A stretch of 64,000 nt of DNA from Salinarimonas sp. (GCA_020832565.1 JAFIEI010000006.1:50384-114383); one strand, 5' to 3'; shown: positions 53,426 through 63,653, numbered from the stretch's first letter. Made by a program: numbers and translations. The notes: generated from the letters alone by a model not told the origin.

Positions 53426-56294
53426 ATCGGGACGCCGCCCCTCCGACCTGCCGACCGTCGACGCCAGCCCGGATCTGGCGCTCCACCTCGCGATCTGCGA
53501 GGCCGAGCCGATTACCTATCCCGGGCGGGTGCAGAATTTCGGAGCCCTGCTGGCATTCGATCCCGGCGACGGCATGGTGCATTACTGGTCGGAAAATGCC
53601 GCCGTCTGGCTGGGACGGGAGCCTGTGCCGGGCTGCCGCCTCGGCGCTCTGCTGCCCGGCCCGGCGATTGCGCGGATTACCGAAATGCTCACCTGCGAGC
53701 ATTACGCACCGACCAATTTCACCAGTGTCGCCGGTTTTGACACACGCCTTCATGACGCCGTCGTGCACCAGATCGACGGCCTTGCCGTGGTCGAGTTCCT
53801 GCCCGCGGGCGCATCGCTGCAGGCGGCGCAGAGCGTATCCTCGGCGCAGGCCGCCCTGGCCCGCCTGCGCGAGACCGACGGTTTCGACGACCTGCTCGCG
53901 GCGACCGCACGGGAATGGCGCGCGCTCACGGGCTACGACCGGGTGATGGTCTATCGCTTCGACGAGGACGATCACGGCGCGATCGTCGCCGAAGCCTGTG
54001 ATCCGCAGCGCGAATCGTTCCTGGGCCTGCATTATCCGGCGAGCGACATCCCCGCCCAGGCGCGCCGGATGTATCTGCTGCAACGGGTGCGCATGATCCC
54101 CGATATCCATGCGCCGACCCTGGCCCTGTACGGCGCGCTTTCGGCATCACCGCTGCAGGTATCGGATGGCGAAGGTGCAGGCTTCGAGATGACCTATGCC
54201 GTCCTGCGCGCCGTCTCACCCTTTCATCTGGCCTATCTGAACAATATGGGCGTGCGCGCCACGCTCGTTGTCTCGCTGATTCTGGATGGACGGCTGTGGG
54301 GCATGGTCGTCTGTCACCATGACAGCCCCCGCCTGATCGACAGCACCCTGCGCGGCCTGTGCGACATGCTGGGGCAGAGCCTGTCGGAGATGATCGCCAC
54401 ACGCCAGGCGATCGACCATCAACGCGCCCTTGCGCGGCGCGCCGACGCCCTGCGCATCGTCGAAGCGGCAATGGATGACGCGGCCCGCATCGGCGATGCC
54501 CTGGGGGTGGTTTCATCCGACCTCCTCGCAGTCATGCAGGCCGGAGGAGCCTATCTGAATATCGGCGGCTCAGGCATGGTGCTGGGCCATGCGCCACCGG
54601 AGAAGGATTGCAGGGCCATCCTCTCCACGCTCGCGCGCCGCCAGACTTCCCCGGACGAGAACCAGACCGGGCCCCATGGCGGCTCGCATCGCCTCGGCGA
54701 TATCGATCGGCGTTTCGAGGCCCATCGGCTCGTCGCATCAGGCGCCTACGTCATTCCGGCACCCAACACGCCGATGGACGGGATCGTCTTCTTCCGCCCC
54801 GAACGCACGCAGGAGGTCACCTGGGGCGGCGATCCGCATCATCCGGTTCATTTCGATCCGCAGAGCGGCACACTCGGCCCGCGGCGCTCCTTTGCCGCCT
54901 GGATCGAGGTGGTGCGCGGCGAAAGCCAGCGCTGGGATGCCGTCGATTTCCACATGGCCGAATTGCTGCGACGCAGCCTCATGAGCGCGTTGCTGCGGAT
55001 CACCGAGGAACAGATCGCCTTCCTCGGCCAGCATGAGACCGAAACGGGACTGATGACCCGCAGTGCCCTGGAGGCGCGGTTGCGGCGCATCACGGCAGCC
55101 GCGCCGCAGGCACATGTCGGCGTGATGCTGATCGCGGCAACACAGCGCGAGGCCGTCGCCGAACGGCACGGCGCCGCCGCCGCGATCGCGCTCGACCGCA
55201 ACCTGCGCGAAAACATCGCCCCCGCACTCGGGCGCACGGATCATCTGGGGCGTTACGACGATTCCACGCTCATGCTGGTGGCACGTCGCGAGTCGCCCGA
55301 CGAGTTGCGAAAAATCGCCCAGCGTATCCTCGAACTCGGGCGCGCACCGGTCGAGATCGACGGTCGCCAGCACACGCCGCTGATCCGTATCGGCACGGCC
55401 TTCTGCCCGGACGTTTCGGCAGCGGAGGCGCCGGGCGTCGCAACGAGGGCCTTGCAGCAAGCACGCAACGACAGCCGCAGGCGGCTCGTCTTCGGCGCAC
55501 CGTCCGATCCCGATTCCGGCCCGTCCCATGCCGAACTGGTGCTGGAAATCGGCCCGGCCCTGGCCCGCGGCGAGATCACCGCCGTGTTCCAGCCGCTCGT
55601 CGATATCCGCGAAGGTCGCGTTTGCGGGCTGGAAGCGCTCGCCCGCTTCGAAAGCCGGACTTACGGACCGGTCAGCCCGACCCGGTTCATTCCCGCGGCA
55701 GTCGAAGCCGGCCAGATCTTTCTTCTCACCAACACCATGATCGACATCGCCCTGCGAAACGCCGCTCTCTACATTCATGCCGGGACCCTCGACTTCGTCA
55801 GCGTGAACCTCGATGCCGCAGCCCTTGCGCGCCGGAGTATTTCAGCCGTGGCGCGCTCGGCTCTCGACGCCCATGGGCTGGCCTATCGCCATCTCGTTCT
55901 GGAGGTGACCGAGACCTCGATGTGCTCTCCGGAAGCGGTCGAGGCGCTCCGGCAATTGCAGGCGGAAGGGATCCGGATCGCGATGGATGATTTCGGTGCC
56001 GGCTATTCCTCCCTCGGCGAACTCGCACGCCTGCCGGTAGACATCGTCAAGATCGACCGCAAGCTCGTCTCCGGCATCGGCAGCGACCCGCGGGTGACGG
56101 CGATCTTCAACGCCGTGCGCAACCTCGTCTCCAGCCTCGACATCGCCTGCATCGCAGAGGGCATCGAAACCCGAGAGGAGCACGATGCACTGGCCGATCA
56201 CGGCCTGCTCGCCGGGCAGGGCTATTATTTCGCCCGCCCGATGCACCCCGAAGCGCTGGCCGCGTTTCTGGGCGCTGTGCGCCCGGTTTCCTAG
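53418..56294 (+). CDS. bphP: Bacteriophytochrome with degenerate GGDEF and EAL output
   Basis: 958-residue red/far-red light receptor. Biliverdin-binding Cys27 in AICEAEPITYPGRVQNFGAL, then a PAS_2 domain; GAF (about 150-320) with HYPASDIPAQARRMYL at about 205 and VSPFHLAYLNNMGVRA; PHY to about 530. The GGDEF-like domain (about 560-690) has LGRYDDSTL where GGDEF should be, so no cyclase activity is expected. The EAL domain (700-950) is complete: CGLEALARF at 738, EVTETSM, MDDFGAGYSSL, VKIDRKLV, AEGIET, GYYFARPM. Predicted to be a light-regulated c-di-GMP phosphodiesterase. Translationally coupled to bphO. Confidence 0.93.
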   Translation: MPESGRRPSDLPTVDASPDLALHLAICEAEPITYPGRVQNFGALLAFDPGDGMVHYWSENAAVWLGREPVPGCRLGALLPGPAIARITEMLTCEHYAPTNFTSVAGFDTRLHDAVVHQIDGLAVVEFLPAGASLQAAQSVSSAQAALARLRETDGFDDLLAATAREWRALTGYDRVMVYRFDEDDHGAIVAEACDPQRESFLGLHYPASDIPAQARRMYLLQRVRMIPDIHAPTLALYGALSASPLQVSDGEGAGFEMTYAVLRAVSPFHLAYLNNMGVRATLVVSLILDGRLWGMVVCHHDSPRLIDSTLRGLCDMLGQSLSEMIATRQAIDHQRALARRADALRIVEAAMDDAARIGDALGVVSSDLLAVMQAGGAYLNIGGSGMVLGHAPPEKDCRAILSTLARRQTSPDENQTGPHGGSHRLGDIDRRFEAHRLVASGAYVIPAPNTPMDGIVFFRPERTQEVTWGGDPHHPVHFDPQSGTLGPRRSFAAWIEVVRGESQRWDAVDFHMAELLRRSLMSALLRITEEQIAFLGQHETETGLMTRSALEARLRRITAAAPQAHVGVMLIAATQREAVAERHGAAAAIALDRNLRENIAPALGRTDHLGRYDDSTLMLVARRESPDELRKIAQRILELGRAPVEIDGRQHTPLIRIGTAFCPDVSAAEAPGVATRALQQARNDSRRRLVFGAPSDPDSGPSHAELVLEIGPALARGEITAVFQPLVDIREGRVCGLEALARFESRTYGPVSPTRFIPAAVEAGQIFLLTNTMIDIALRNAALYIHAGTLDFVSVNLDAAALARRSISAVARSALDAHGLAYRHLVLEVTETSMCSPEAVEALRQLQAEGIRIAMDDFGAGYSSLGELARLPVDIVKIDRKLVSGIGSDPRVTAIFNAVRNLVSSLDIACIAEGIETREEHDALADHGLLAGQGYYFARPMHPEALAAFLGAVRPVS

Positions 56295-56495
56295 CCGCCA
56301 TACCGGCTGACACGACGATCCTCGTCGGGGACACGTCCGATCGGTATCGCCATTCGTATCTCATCCAGACTTTGACGTCGCAACCTTGCGCGTCTAAGTC
56401 TTGCGTAAGCCGTAAAGGCGCAGGCCGCCCCAGACGCCCTGTGACCGGTGCGCGCCCGCCGCATTCCGGTCGATACTGTGAAGAATGGTGTACTG

Positions 56496-58409
56496 ATGCC
56501 CGTCGAAACCCCGCTCCTCGATACGATCCGCGCCCCGCACGACCTGCGTCACCTGCCGGAAGACAAGCTGCGCCAGGTCGCCGATGAGTTGCGGGCGGAG
56601 ACGATCGACGCGGTATCGGTCACGGGCGGCCACCTGGGCGCCGGGCTCGGCGTTGTGGAACTGACGGTGGCTCTGCACCACGTCTTCGACACGCCCGATG
56701 ACCGCCTGATCTGGGATGTCGGCCACCAGGCCTATCCCCACAAGATCCTCACCGGGCGGCGCGACCGTATCCGCACCCTGCGCATGGGTGGCGGCCTCTC
56801 CGGCTTCACCAAGCGAACCGAGAGCGAATACGATCCGTTCGGCGCGGCCCATTCCTCGACCTCGATCTCCGCCGGCCTCGGCATGGCGGTCGGGCGGGAT
56901 CTCGACGGGCGCACCAACAACGTCGTGGCGGTGATCGGCGATGGCGCCATGTCGGCGGGCATGGCCTATGAGGCGATGAACAATGCCGGCGCCATGCATT
57001 CGCGCCTGATCGTCATCCTCAACGACAACGACATGTCGATCGCGCCCCCCGTGGGCGCCATGTCGGCCTATCTCGCCCGGCTCGTTTCCGGGCGCACCTA
57101 TCGCTCCATCCGCGAGACCGCCAAGCAGCTCACCCGCCGCCTGCCGAAATTCATCAGCGAGAAGGCGGCGAAGGCCGAAGAATATGCCCGCGGTTTCTGG
57201 ACCGGCGGGACCATGTTCGAGGAAATGGGCTTCTACTATGTGGGGCCTATCGACGGCCATAATCTCGACCATCTCCTGCCCGTCCTGAAGAATGTCCGCG
57301 ACATGGATACCGGGCCGATCCTCGTCCATGTGGTGACGCAGAAAGGCAAGGGCTACGCCCCGGCCGAGGCCTCCGCAGACAAGTATCACGGCGTGGTCAA
57401 GTTCGACGTGGTGACCGGCGCCCAGTCCAAGCCCAAGGCGAATGCGCCGGCCTTCACCAAGGTCTTCGGAGAGAGCCTGATCCGGGAAGCGCAGGCCGAC
57501 GACAAGCTGGTGGCGATCACCGCCGCGATGCCGTCCGGCACCGGGATCGACATGTTCTCGAAGGCCTTTCCCCAGCGCACATACGATGTCGGCATCGCCG
57601 AGCAGCATGCGGTGACCTTCGCCGCCGGGCTGGCGACCGAGGGCTACAAGCCCTTCTGCGCGATCTATTCCACCTTCCTGCAGCGCGCCTATGACCAGAT
57701 CGTGCATGATGTCGCGATCCAGAACCTGCCGGTGCGCTTCGCGCTGGACCGGGCCGGGCTCGTCGGCGCGGACGGGCCAACCCATGCCGGCTCCTTCGAC
57801 ATCGCCTATCTCGGCTGCCTGCCCAATTTCACCATCATGGCTGCCGCTGATGAAGCGGAGCTCGTGCATATGGTCGCCACCGCCGTGGCGCATGACACGG
57901 GACCGATCGCCTTCCGTTATCCGCGCGGTGAGGGTGTCGGGGTCGATATGCCCGAGAAAGGCGTGCCGCTCGAAATCGGCAAGGGACGGATCGTCAAGCA
58001 GGGCAGCCGCATCGCCATCCTGTCGCTCGGCACCCGCCTCAAGGAGGCGCTGAAGGCAGCCGAGGATCTCGATGCGCGCGGGCTTTCCACCACCGTCGCC
58101 GATGCCCGTTTCGCCAAGCCGCTCGACGAGGAGCTCGTGCTGCGCCTCGCCCGCGAACACGAGGTGCTGATCACCGTGGAGGAAGGCTCGATCGGCGGTT
58201 TCGGCTCCTTCGTGCTGCATTGCCTGGCCGAGAACGGCGCTCTGGATAGCGGCCTCAAGGTCCGCCCGATGGTCCTGCCCGACACATTCATCGATCAGGA
58301 CAAGCCCGACGCCATGTATGCCCAGGCCGGCCTCGATGCCGATGCGATCGTCGCCAAGGTCTTCGCCGCGCTCGGTCGCGAAGCCGGCGGGCGGGCCCAG
58401 ATCGGCTGA
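56496..58409 (+). CDS. dxs: 1-deoxy-D-xylulose-5-phosphate synthase
   Basis: First enzyme of the MEP isoprenoid pathway, joining pyruvate and glyceraldehyde 3-phosphate with thiamine diphosphate. 637 residues. Seen: [36 protein letters not shown] with [10 protein letters not shown] as TPP/Mg motif (about 148-178), [15 protein letters not shown] with the catalytic Glu, and [12 protein letters not shown]. Start ATG 56496; GTG 56478 or 56448 are possible. An enoyl-CoA hydratase gene follows 12 bp after the stop. Confidence 0.97.
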   Translation: MPVETPLLDTIRAPHDLRHLPEDKLRQVADELRAETIDAVSVTGGHLGAGLGVVELTVALHHVFDTPDDRLIWDVGHQAYPHKILTGRRDRIRTLRMGGGLSGFTKRTESEYDPFGAAHSSTSISAGLGMAVGRDLDGRTNNVVAVIGDGAMSAGMAYEAMNNAGAMHSRLIVILNDNDMSIAPPVGAMSAYLARLVSGRTYRSIRETAKQLTRRLPKFISEKAAKAEEYARGFWTGGTMFEEMGFYYVGPIDGHNLDHLLPVLKNVRDMDTGPILVHVVTQKGKGYAPAEASADKYHGVVKFDVVTGAQSKPKANAPAFTKVFGESLIREAQADDKLVAITAAMPSGTGIDMFSKAFPQRTYDVGIAEQHAVTFAAGLATEGYKPFCAIYSTFLQRAYDQIVHDVAIQNLPVRFALDRAGLVGADGPTHAGSFDIAYLGCLPNFTIMAAADEAELVHMVATAVAHDTGPIAFRYPRGEGVGVDMPEKGVPLEIGKGRIVKQGSRIAILSLGTRLKEALKAAEDLDARGLSTTVADARFAKPLDEELVLRLAREHEVLITVEEGSIGGFGSFVLHCLAENGALDSGLKVRPMVLPDTFIDQDKPDAMYAQAGLDADAIVAKVFAALGREAGGRAQIG

Positions 58410-58421
58410 GGATCAAAGCAG

Positions 58422-59228
58422 ATGACAACCCCCGCCGAGCGCACCGCCGACAGCGAAATGCTCTATACCGTCGAGGACGGTATCGCCCGGGTCGTGTTCA
58501 ACCGCCCGCAGGCGATGAACGCCTTCACCTATGCCATGTATGACCGGCTGGTGGAGATCTGCACGACGGTCAATGCCGATCCCGCCGTCAGGGTGATGCT
58601 GCTATCGGGCGCAGGCGGCAAGGCCTTCGCCGCAGGCACGGATATCGGCCAGTTCCGCACATTGTCCGGCGCCGAAGACGCCCTTGCCTACGAAGATCAC
58701 GTCGACCGGGTCTTCACCACGCTGGAGACCTGCCGGGTGCCGACCATCGCGGCGATCACCGGCGCGGTGACGGGCGGCGGCGCGGGGATCGCCTCCTGCT
58801 GCGATATCCGCATTGCCAGCGCCGATATGCGCTTCGGCTTCCCCATTGCACGCACGCTGGGCAATTGCCTTTCGGTTCGCACGATCGAGAGGGTCGTGGC
58901 GCTGATCGGCGAGGCGCGCACCAAGCAGATCCTCTATTCCGCCGAACTCATGGATGCTGGTCAGGCGCTCGCGGCGGGCTTCGTTACGGAAATCCTGCCC
59001 GATCAGGCGACGCTCGACGCACGGGCGGATATGCTCGCCACACGCATCGCGCAGAACGCCCCGTTGACGCTTTCCGCCACCAAGGAAGGGCTGGCGCGGC
59101 TGCGGAAGGGCCCGGCGGTGCCCGGGGCCGATGACGATCTGATCCTGCGCTGCTATCTCAGCGAGGATTTTCGCGAGGGCATGGAAGCGTTTCTCGCCAA
59201 GCGCAAGCCACGCTGGCAGGGCAAGTAG
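58422..59228 (+). CDS. Enoyl-CoA hydratase/isomerase family protein
   Basis: Crotonase-fold enzyme of 268 residues. ARVVFNRPQAMNAFT, GGKAFAAGTDIGQFR (oxyanion-hole A-A-G-T-D-I), TGGGAGIASCCDIRIA and an FGFPIARTLGN block are seen. At the two usual catalytic Glu positions I read Gly/Ala- and Arg-containing residues rather than a clear Glu pair, so hydration activity is not assured; other crotonase reactions are possible. Transcribed after dxs with 12 bp gap. Confidence 0.85.
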   Translation: MTTPAERTADSEMLYTVEDGIARVVFNRPQAMNAFTYAMYDRLVEICTTVNADPAVRVMLLSGAGGKAFAAGTDIGQFRTLSGAEDALAYEDHVDRVFTTLETCRVPTIAAITGAVTGGGAGIASCCDIRIASADMRFGFPIARTLGNCLSVRTIERVVALIGEARTKQILYSAELMDAGQALAAGFVTEILPDQATLDARADMLATRIAQNAPLTLSATKEGLARLRKGPAVPGADDDLILRCYLSEDFREGMEAFLAKRKPRWQGK

Positions 59229-59258
59229 AGCCCACCCGGCAAGCCCAACTGAAACGCC

Positions 59259-59984
59259 TCACCCGAAACGCCGCCCACTCAACCCGGCATCGCCGTTTGC
59301 TGCACCGGGAATTGCGTGGTCACCGGCCCGCTCGGCGGCGACGAAGATATTGCTTGCTGCCATGATATGCGCATGCATGACCGCTTCCGCCCAATCCGCA
59401 TCCCGTGACTCGATTGCTGCGACCAGATCGAAATGGTCGAAATCGCTGCGCTGCGCATCGCGGGCGTTGAAGCTGGCATAGGCCTGCACCAGCAAACCGA
59501 CATGCATCAGATTGGCGGCGGTGCGGTGGAGGTGGCTGTTTCCGCTCAATTCCAGGACGAGCAGGTGAAAATCGCGATTGCGTTCCGAGCGGCGCGTGCC
59601 TCCTTCCCCGGTCACCCCCTCTTCGGCGATGGCGGCTGCGATGCGCGAAAGGCGTGCGATATCGGCTTTCTGGGCATTGCGCGCAGCGAGGCGGGCCCCC
59701 ATCCCCTCGAGCCTGGCCCGAACCTCGTATATCTGCCGCGCTTCCTCCGGGCTCCAGACCTTGACCACGGCTCCGATATGCGAGGCCATGTCGATGAAGC
59801 CCTCGCTCGCGAGCCGTTGCAGCGCCGCACGCACAGGTGTGCGGCTGACCGAGAGCCGCTCGGCCAGCATCTCCTCGGTGATTCGCGAGCCGACCGGGAA
59901 GTTGCCGGAAATGATCGCAGAGCGGATCTCGCCATAGACCCGTTCCATCGCTGTGAGGCGCGCATTACCATTCGTGCGATCCAC
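59259..59984 (-). CDS. GntR family transcriptional regulator (FCD type)
   Basis: 241 residues. Winged helix at about 12-80: VYGEIRSAIISGNFPVGSR, LAERLSVSRTPVRAALQRL. The FCD ligand domain follows with YEVRARLEGMGARLAARN, the metal-binding Asp/His pattern in NRDFHLLVLELSGN and HFDLVAAIESRDADWAEAVMHAHI. Start GTG 59984 behind GGAGGAACGG; the frame extends to a TTG at 60008. It may govern the neighbouring enoyl-CoA hydratase gene, with which it converges, or an acid-catabolism gene elsewhere. Confidence 0.9.
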   Translation of the reverse strand: MDRTNGNARLTAMERVYGEIRSAIISGNFPVGSRITEEMLAERLSVSRTPVRAALQRLASEGFIDMASHIGAVVKVWSPEEARQIYEVRARLEGMGARLAARNAQKADIARLSRIAAAIAEEGVTGEGGTRRSERNRDFHLLVLELSGNSHLHRTAANLMHVGLLVQAYASFNARDAQRSDFDHFDLVAAIESRDADWAEAVMHAHIMAASNIFVAAERAGDHAIPGAANGDAGLSGRRFG

Positions 59985-60073
59985 GCTCCGTTCCTCCGAG
60001 CGGTACAACCATCATTGAATAAATCTTGACAATGATATAGCCGAGATTGACCGCATGAGGAAAGGGGCCGGCC

Positions 60074-60676
60074 TCAATCGCGCAGCAATGCCTCGATCGC
60101 CGCGATGATGCGCGGATGCTCCGGCGCCGTCGTCGTCGCGAAGACTGCGGCGATTTCGCCGTCCGGGGCGATGAGATATTTGTGGAAATTCCAGCGTGGC
60201 GTCTCACCCGGTCGTTCGCGGCGTGCCCAGCCATAGAAGGGATGCGCATCCGCGCCGGTGACGCGGCTGATGGCAGTGAGCGGGAAATCGATCCCGAAGC
60301 GTGCCTCGCAGAAAGCGGCAACCTCTTCGTTGGAGGCCAGTTCCTGGCGAAAATCGTTCGACGGCACACCGATCACGACCAGCCCCGCTTCGCCAAAGCG
60401 CGTATGCAGGTTCTGGAGTCCTTCGTATTGCGCTGTAAATCCGCAGCGCGAGGCGGTGTTGACGACGAGGATCGGGCGTCCGCGATAGCGCGCGAGATCC
60501 AGCCGGCCGCCATTGATCGTCTCGAACGAAAAGCTGTGCGCGTTTCGCCGCGACATGGCGGTATCGGCCGATGCCGTGGAGCCGAGCCCGGAAATGCCGG
60601 CAAGCCCTGCCAGCAGGCCGCAATACAAGAACTGCCGACGATGCATCCCCGCATCGACCCTGTGCTGCACGGACAT
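60074..60676 (-). CDS. Exported glutathione peroxidase family protein
   Basis: 200 residues. N-terminal HRRQFLYCGLLAGLAGISG reads as a Tat-like or long signal peptide, cleaved near ASADT. The GPx fold shows LVVNTASRCGFTAQYEGLQ with peroxidatic Cys, VIGVPSNDFRQE with Gln-like position, and RWNFHKYLIAPDGEI with the conserved Trp-Asn. Likely a periplasmic thiol peroxidase. GGAGCG before ATG 60676 supports the start. Confidence 0.9.
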   Translation of the reverse strand: MSVQHRVDAGMHRRQFLYCGLLAGLAGISGLGSTASADTAMSRRNAHSFSFETINGGRLDLARYRGRPILVVNTASRCGFTAQYEGLQNLHTRFGEAGLVVIGVPSNDFRQELASNEEVAAFCEARFGIDFPLTAISRVTGADAHPFYGWARRERPGETPRWNFHKYLIAPDGEIAAVFATTTAPEHPRIIAAIEALLRD

Positions 60677-60762
60677 GATCGACGCTCCCCGTCATGCGAT
60701 GACACGTCGATGATATGGCGCAGTGCCGCGTGCGATCCAGTATAGGGTCGCGTGGCTGATAC

Positions 60763-61005
60763 TCAGAAGGACAATGCGAAGACCAGCATCATCAGGACGC
60801 CGGCGGCGAGTGTCCAGGCAACGGCGCGCCGGGCCGCCTGCAGCCGCGCGCCGCGCTCGAGGCGCCCATCCTGGCCCTCGTCCCAGCCGAAGGCCTCCCC
60901 TGCGAAATGGGCCATGTCCCGCAATGTCGCGACGCGGGCCTGTCGGGAACCGGGGGCGCGATGGAAGCCGAAGCGCTCACGATGCGATAGGGGATCGTTG
61001 GACAT
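60763..61005 (-). CDS. Small single-helix membrane protein
   Basis: 80 residues from ATG 61005 behind GGAGTGAGCCC. It is charged in the first 55 residues (RERFGFHRAPGSRQARVAT, DMAHFAGEAFGWDEGQ) and ends with one membrane helix (TLAAGVLMMLVFALSF). No family recognised. It lies downstream of the CNNM gene (83 bp) on the same strand and may be co-transcribed. Confidence 0.65.
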   Translation of the reverse strand: MSNDPLSHRERFGFHRAPGSRQARVATLRDMAHFAGEAFGWDEGQDGRLERGARLQAARRAVAWTLAAGVLMMLVFALSF

Positions 61006-61088
61006 GGGCTCACTCCGATGCCTGGCTGCTACCAAAGGACGGCAGCACGCCGATTCACACACTACTTCAGCTTGCGTTAACAGCGCGT

Positions 61089-62123
61089 TCACGGAAGATC
61101 CGGCGTCACCCGCGCGATCCGGCGCATCAGCCGCCCCAGCAGATCCGAGCCGGTGATGATGCGGCGATGATCGTCGCTCCAGAGGAGGATCACGTCGACA
61201 TCGATGACGTCGTCACCGGGCTTCTCCGGCTCGACCTGAAGCCGCGAGAGCATCCTCCCGAGCGGAGCCTTCGGATCGCGCACGACGAGCGGGTGATGGC
61301 CGAAGCGGGTCGGTTCGAACGGTTCGTGGCCGAACAGCGCCGCGCCGAGGAATTCCGGCGCGACCAGCAGCAGGCGCGGCTCGTCATCGGCTTCGTCGCA
61401 GACGATGATCCATTTGCGGCCGCTCGCCGCGACCCTGCGCAGGATCGGATCATCGACCCCGCACGTCATCGGAGGATAGACCGGGCGTCCGTTCTCGAAG
61501 GGCAGGCGCAGGATGCTGTCCGGATCGACGGGCTCGCCCTCGGCCATGACGGGGATATCGTCGAGGGCGAGGAAATTGATGGCGCCGCGCGCCTCGACCT
61601 TGCCGACTTCGCTGTCGCCGGCCTCGGCATGATGCTCCAGCACGCGGCTGAGCTCCGCCTCGCGAAACCAGGGGATCGCCTCGCGTCCCACCAGCGCGTC
61701 GAGCAACATGCCGACGGGTTTGGCGATGGGAAAGAGCAGGATCCGCCAGGCCCGGATCAACGGCGAGAGCCGCGCGGCGATCCACAGGGCGTGGCGGGAA
61801 AAATAGGCTTGTGGGAACAGCTCACCGACGAAGGTGATCACCACCGTGGAGAAGGCGAAGGCCGCGAAACCGGCGAGCACGGAATCCGCGAGCAGCGTCA
61901 GCAGCACGTTCACGCCGACATTCGCCCACAGGATCGTGGCGAGTGTGTAATTGGCATCCGCGCGCAGGGCCAGCACCGCCTGCGCATCGCGATCGCCCCC
62001 CTTCGCCGCCGCCTCGAGGCGCAGTCGCGAAATGCTGAACACAGCCAGATTGAGCCCGGAAAGCATTGCTGATTGCGACAGGCACAGGGCGATGCCGAGC
62101 CAGATCCAGATCGTGGTATCCAA
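61089..62123 (-). CDS. CNNM/DUF21 membrane protein with CBS-like region (CorC/HlyC family)
   Basis: 344 residues. The DUF21 transmembrane domain fills 1-170, with LCLSQSAMLSGLNLAVFSIS, ANVGVNVLLTLLAD and FVGELFPQAYFSRHAL. A hydrophilic part follows with SEVGKVEARGAINFLALDDIP and two CBS-like halves. Members are linked to magnesium or other divalent ion export, and to membrane integrity. The C-terminal CorC_HlyC domain is absent, giving a short form. Confidence 0.85.
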   Translation of the reverse strand: MDTTIWIWLGIALCLSQSAMLSGLNLAVFSISRLRLEAAAKGGDRDAQAVLALRADANYTLATILWANVGVNVLLTLLADSVLAGFAAFAFSTVVITFVGELFPQAYFSRHALWIAARLSPLIRAWRILLFPIAKPVGMLLDALVGREAIPWFREAELSRVLEHHAEAGDSEVGKVEARGAINFLALDDIPVMAEGEPVDPDSILRLPFENGRPVYPPMTCGVDDPILRRVAASGRKWIIVCDEADDEPRLLLVAPEFLGAALFGHEPFEPTRFGHHPLVVRDPKAPLGRMLSRLQVEPEKPGDDVIDVDVILLWSDDHRRIITGSDLLGRLMRRIARVTPDLP

Positions 62124-62354
62124 TGGCGTTTCTCTCCATCGAAAGGTCGAGCGATACCGCGTGCAAAGCCCTCGCGCAAACCATTGCCGCCGGGGAGGCA
62201 GGCGCCTTCATGCAGGCCTTGCCCTGTCTCATTCTCCCCAAGGACGTAACGATCGGAAACATGCAGAGGGATTAAGGAAGGGGGCGAACCCGTAAGAAAA
62301 AGTCATCGGCGCAGATGACCTTCTTCACGACGCGAACGAGTGGCGGGTGCCAAG

Positions 62355-62729
62355 TTACTCAGCGGCACGCAGATGCGCAAAAATCGTATCGGTGACGGCC
62401 CCGAGATCGGCCCGAACTTCGTTGTTCCAGTAGCGCAGGATACGAACGCCGCGCCCGGCAGGCACCGCATCGCACCTTTGGTCTCGCGCAGGTCCGTCTC
62501 CAGAACCATGCTGACTGTCGTCGATCTCGACGATGAGACGCTGCTTCAATGCGTTAAAGTCGGCGATATACCTGTCGATCGGAACCTGTCGACGGAAGTG
62601 ATACCCCTGGTTTCGCAATTTTCGTAACGCGCCCCGAACTCGAACTTCCTCCGGCGTCATCTGCTTGCGCAGAACGCGTGCCTGAGCCACTGAGGCACTC
62701 GCGGAGGGGCGTCCGCGCTGAAAATCCAT
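62355..62729 (-). CDS. DUF559 endonuclease-like protein
   Basis: 124 residues (137 if the ATG at 62768 is used). DUF559 shares the Vsr/PD-D/E-K fold. Seen: RKQMTPEEVRVRGALRKLRN, YHFRRQVPIDRYIADFNAL, then RLIVEIDDSQH with the catalytic acid region, and VRILRYWNNEVRADL. The family is widespread and its role is unproven. It sits alone among repeats and lacks a visible ribosome site. Confidence 0.8.
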   Translation of the reverse strand: MDFQRGRPSASASVAQARVLRKQMTPEEVRVRGALRKLRNQGYHFRRQVPIDRYIADFNALKQRLIVEIDDSQHGSGDGPARDQRCDAVPAGRGVRILRYWNNEVRADLGAVTDTIFAHLRAAE

Positions 62730-62831
62730 GAGGCAACCCGAGAACAGGTGCAATTCCCAAATAAACATTCTATGATTGTATTTTGATAATCAAGCCTGCA
62801 GCGTGCATGCACCGCCCTTCCCACACTCGTT

Positions 62832-62850
62832 CCCTCCCCGCCGGGGAGGG
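62832..62850 (-). repeat. Palindromic repeat, copy C
   Basis: CCCTCCCCGCCGGGGAGGG with a degenerate left flank (CCCTTCCCACACTCGTT). Lies 30 bp before copy D. Confidence 0.65.
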
Positions 62851-62880
62851 AGGCGCCTTAATGAAGGGCGCGCCATGTTT

Positions 62881-62914
62881 CCCTCCCCTGAGGGGAGGGA
62901 TCAAGGGTGGGGTG
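62881..62914 (+). repeat. Palindromic repeat, copy D
   Basis: CCCTCCCCTGAGGGGAGGG followed by ATCAAGGGTGGGGTG. Reverse complement of copy B (23579-23612) at 33 of 34 bases. Lies just after the phaB stop, where it may act as a transcript end. Confidence 0.8.
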
Positions 62915-62927
62915 GACGCGCACCGCG

Positions 62928-63653
62928 TCAGGCCATGTACTGGCCGCCGTTGATCGACAGGGTCGAGCCGGTGATGAAGCCGGCCTCGTCGGAGGCGAGG
63001 AAGACGACGCCGCGGGCGATTTCTTCCGCTTCGCCGAGACGCCCGACCGGGATCTGGGGGATGATCTTGGAATTGAGCACGTCCGCCGGCACGGCCTTCA
63101 CCATCTCCGTGGCAATATAGCCCGGCGCGATGACGTTGACGGTGATTCCCTTGGCGGCATTCTCCTGGGCCAGAGCCTTGGCAAAACCGATCACGCCGGC
63201 TTTTGCGGCGGAGTAATTGCTCTGACCCATCTGGCCCTTCTGGCCGTTGACCGAGGAGATCGCGATGATGCGGCCGAAGCCGCGCGACTGCATGCCCTCG
63301 ATGACGGGGCGCGTCACCGTGAACATCGAATCGAGATTGGTGCGCATCACCTGCGTCCACTGCTCGTAGGACATCCGGTGAAACATCTTGTCGCGCGTGA
63401 TGCCGGCATTGTTGACGACGATGTCGACCGGGCCGAGATCGCTCTCGATCTGCTTGATCGCATCCTCGCAGGCCTGCGCGTCGGAGACGTCGAACTTGTA
63501 GACGGGAATGCCGGTGGCTTCCTTGAACTTCGCGGCGGCTTCATCATTGCCGGCGTAATTCGCCGCAACCTTGTAGCCCGCTTCCTTGAGCCCCTTCGAG
63601 ATGGCCTCGCCGATCCCGCGGGTTCCGCCCGTAACCAATGCAACACGCGCCAT
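62928..63653 (-). CDS. phaB: Acetoacetyl-CoA reductase PhaB
   Basis: NADPH-dependent short-chain reductase of 241 residues making (R)-3-hydroxybutyryl-CoA for PHB. Seen: TGGTRGIGEAISKGLK, NNAGITRDKMFHRMSYEQW (typical of PhaB), SSVNGQKGQMGQSNYSAAKA with Ser, Tyr and Lys, and the end TGSTLSINGGQYMA. Start ATG 63653 with GGGAGG upstream; 63659 also possible. It follows phaA by about 160 bp on the same strand. Confidence 0.96.
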   Translation of the reverse strand: MARVALVTGGTRGIGEAISKGLKEAGYKVAANYAGNDEAAAKFKEATGIPVYKFDVSDAQACEDAIKQIESDLGPVDIVVNNAGITRDKMFHRMSYEQWTQVMRTNLDSMFTVTRPVIEGMQSRGFGRIIAISSVNGQKGQMGQSNYSAAKAGVIGFAKALAQENAAKGITVNVIAPGYIATEMVKAVPADVLNSKIIPQIPVGRLGEAEEIARGVVFLASDEAGFITGSTLSINGGQYMA

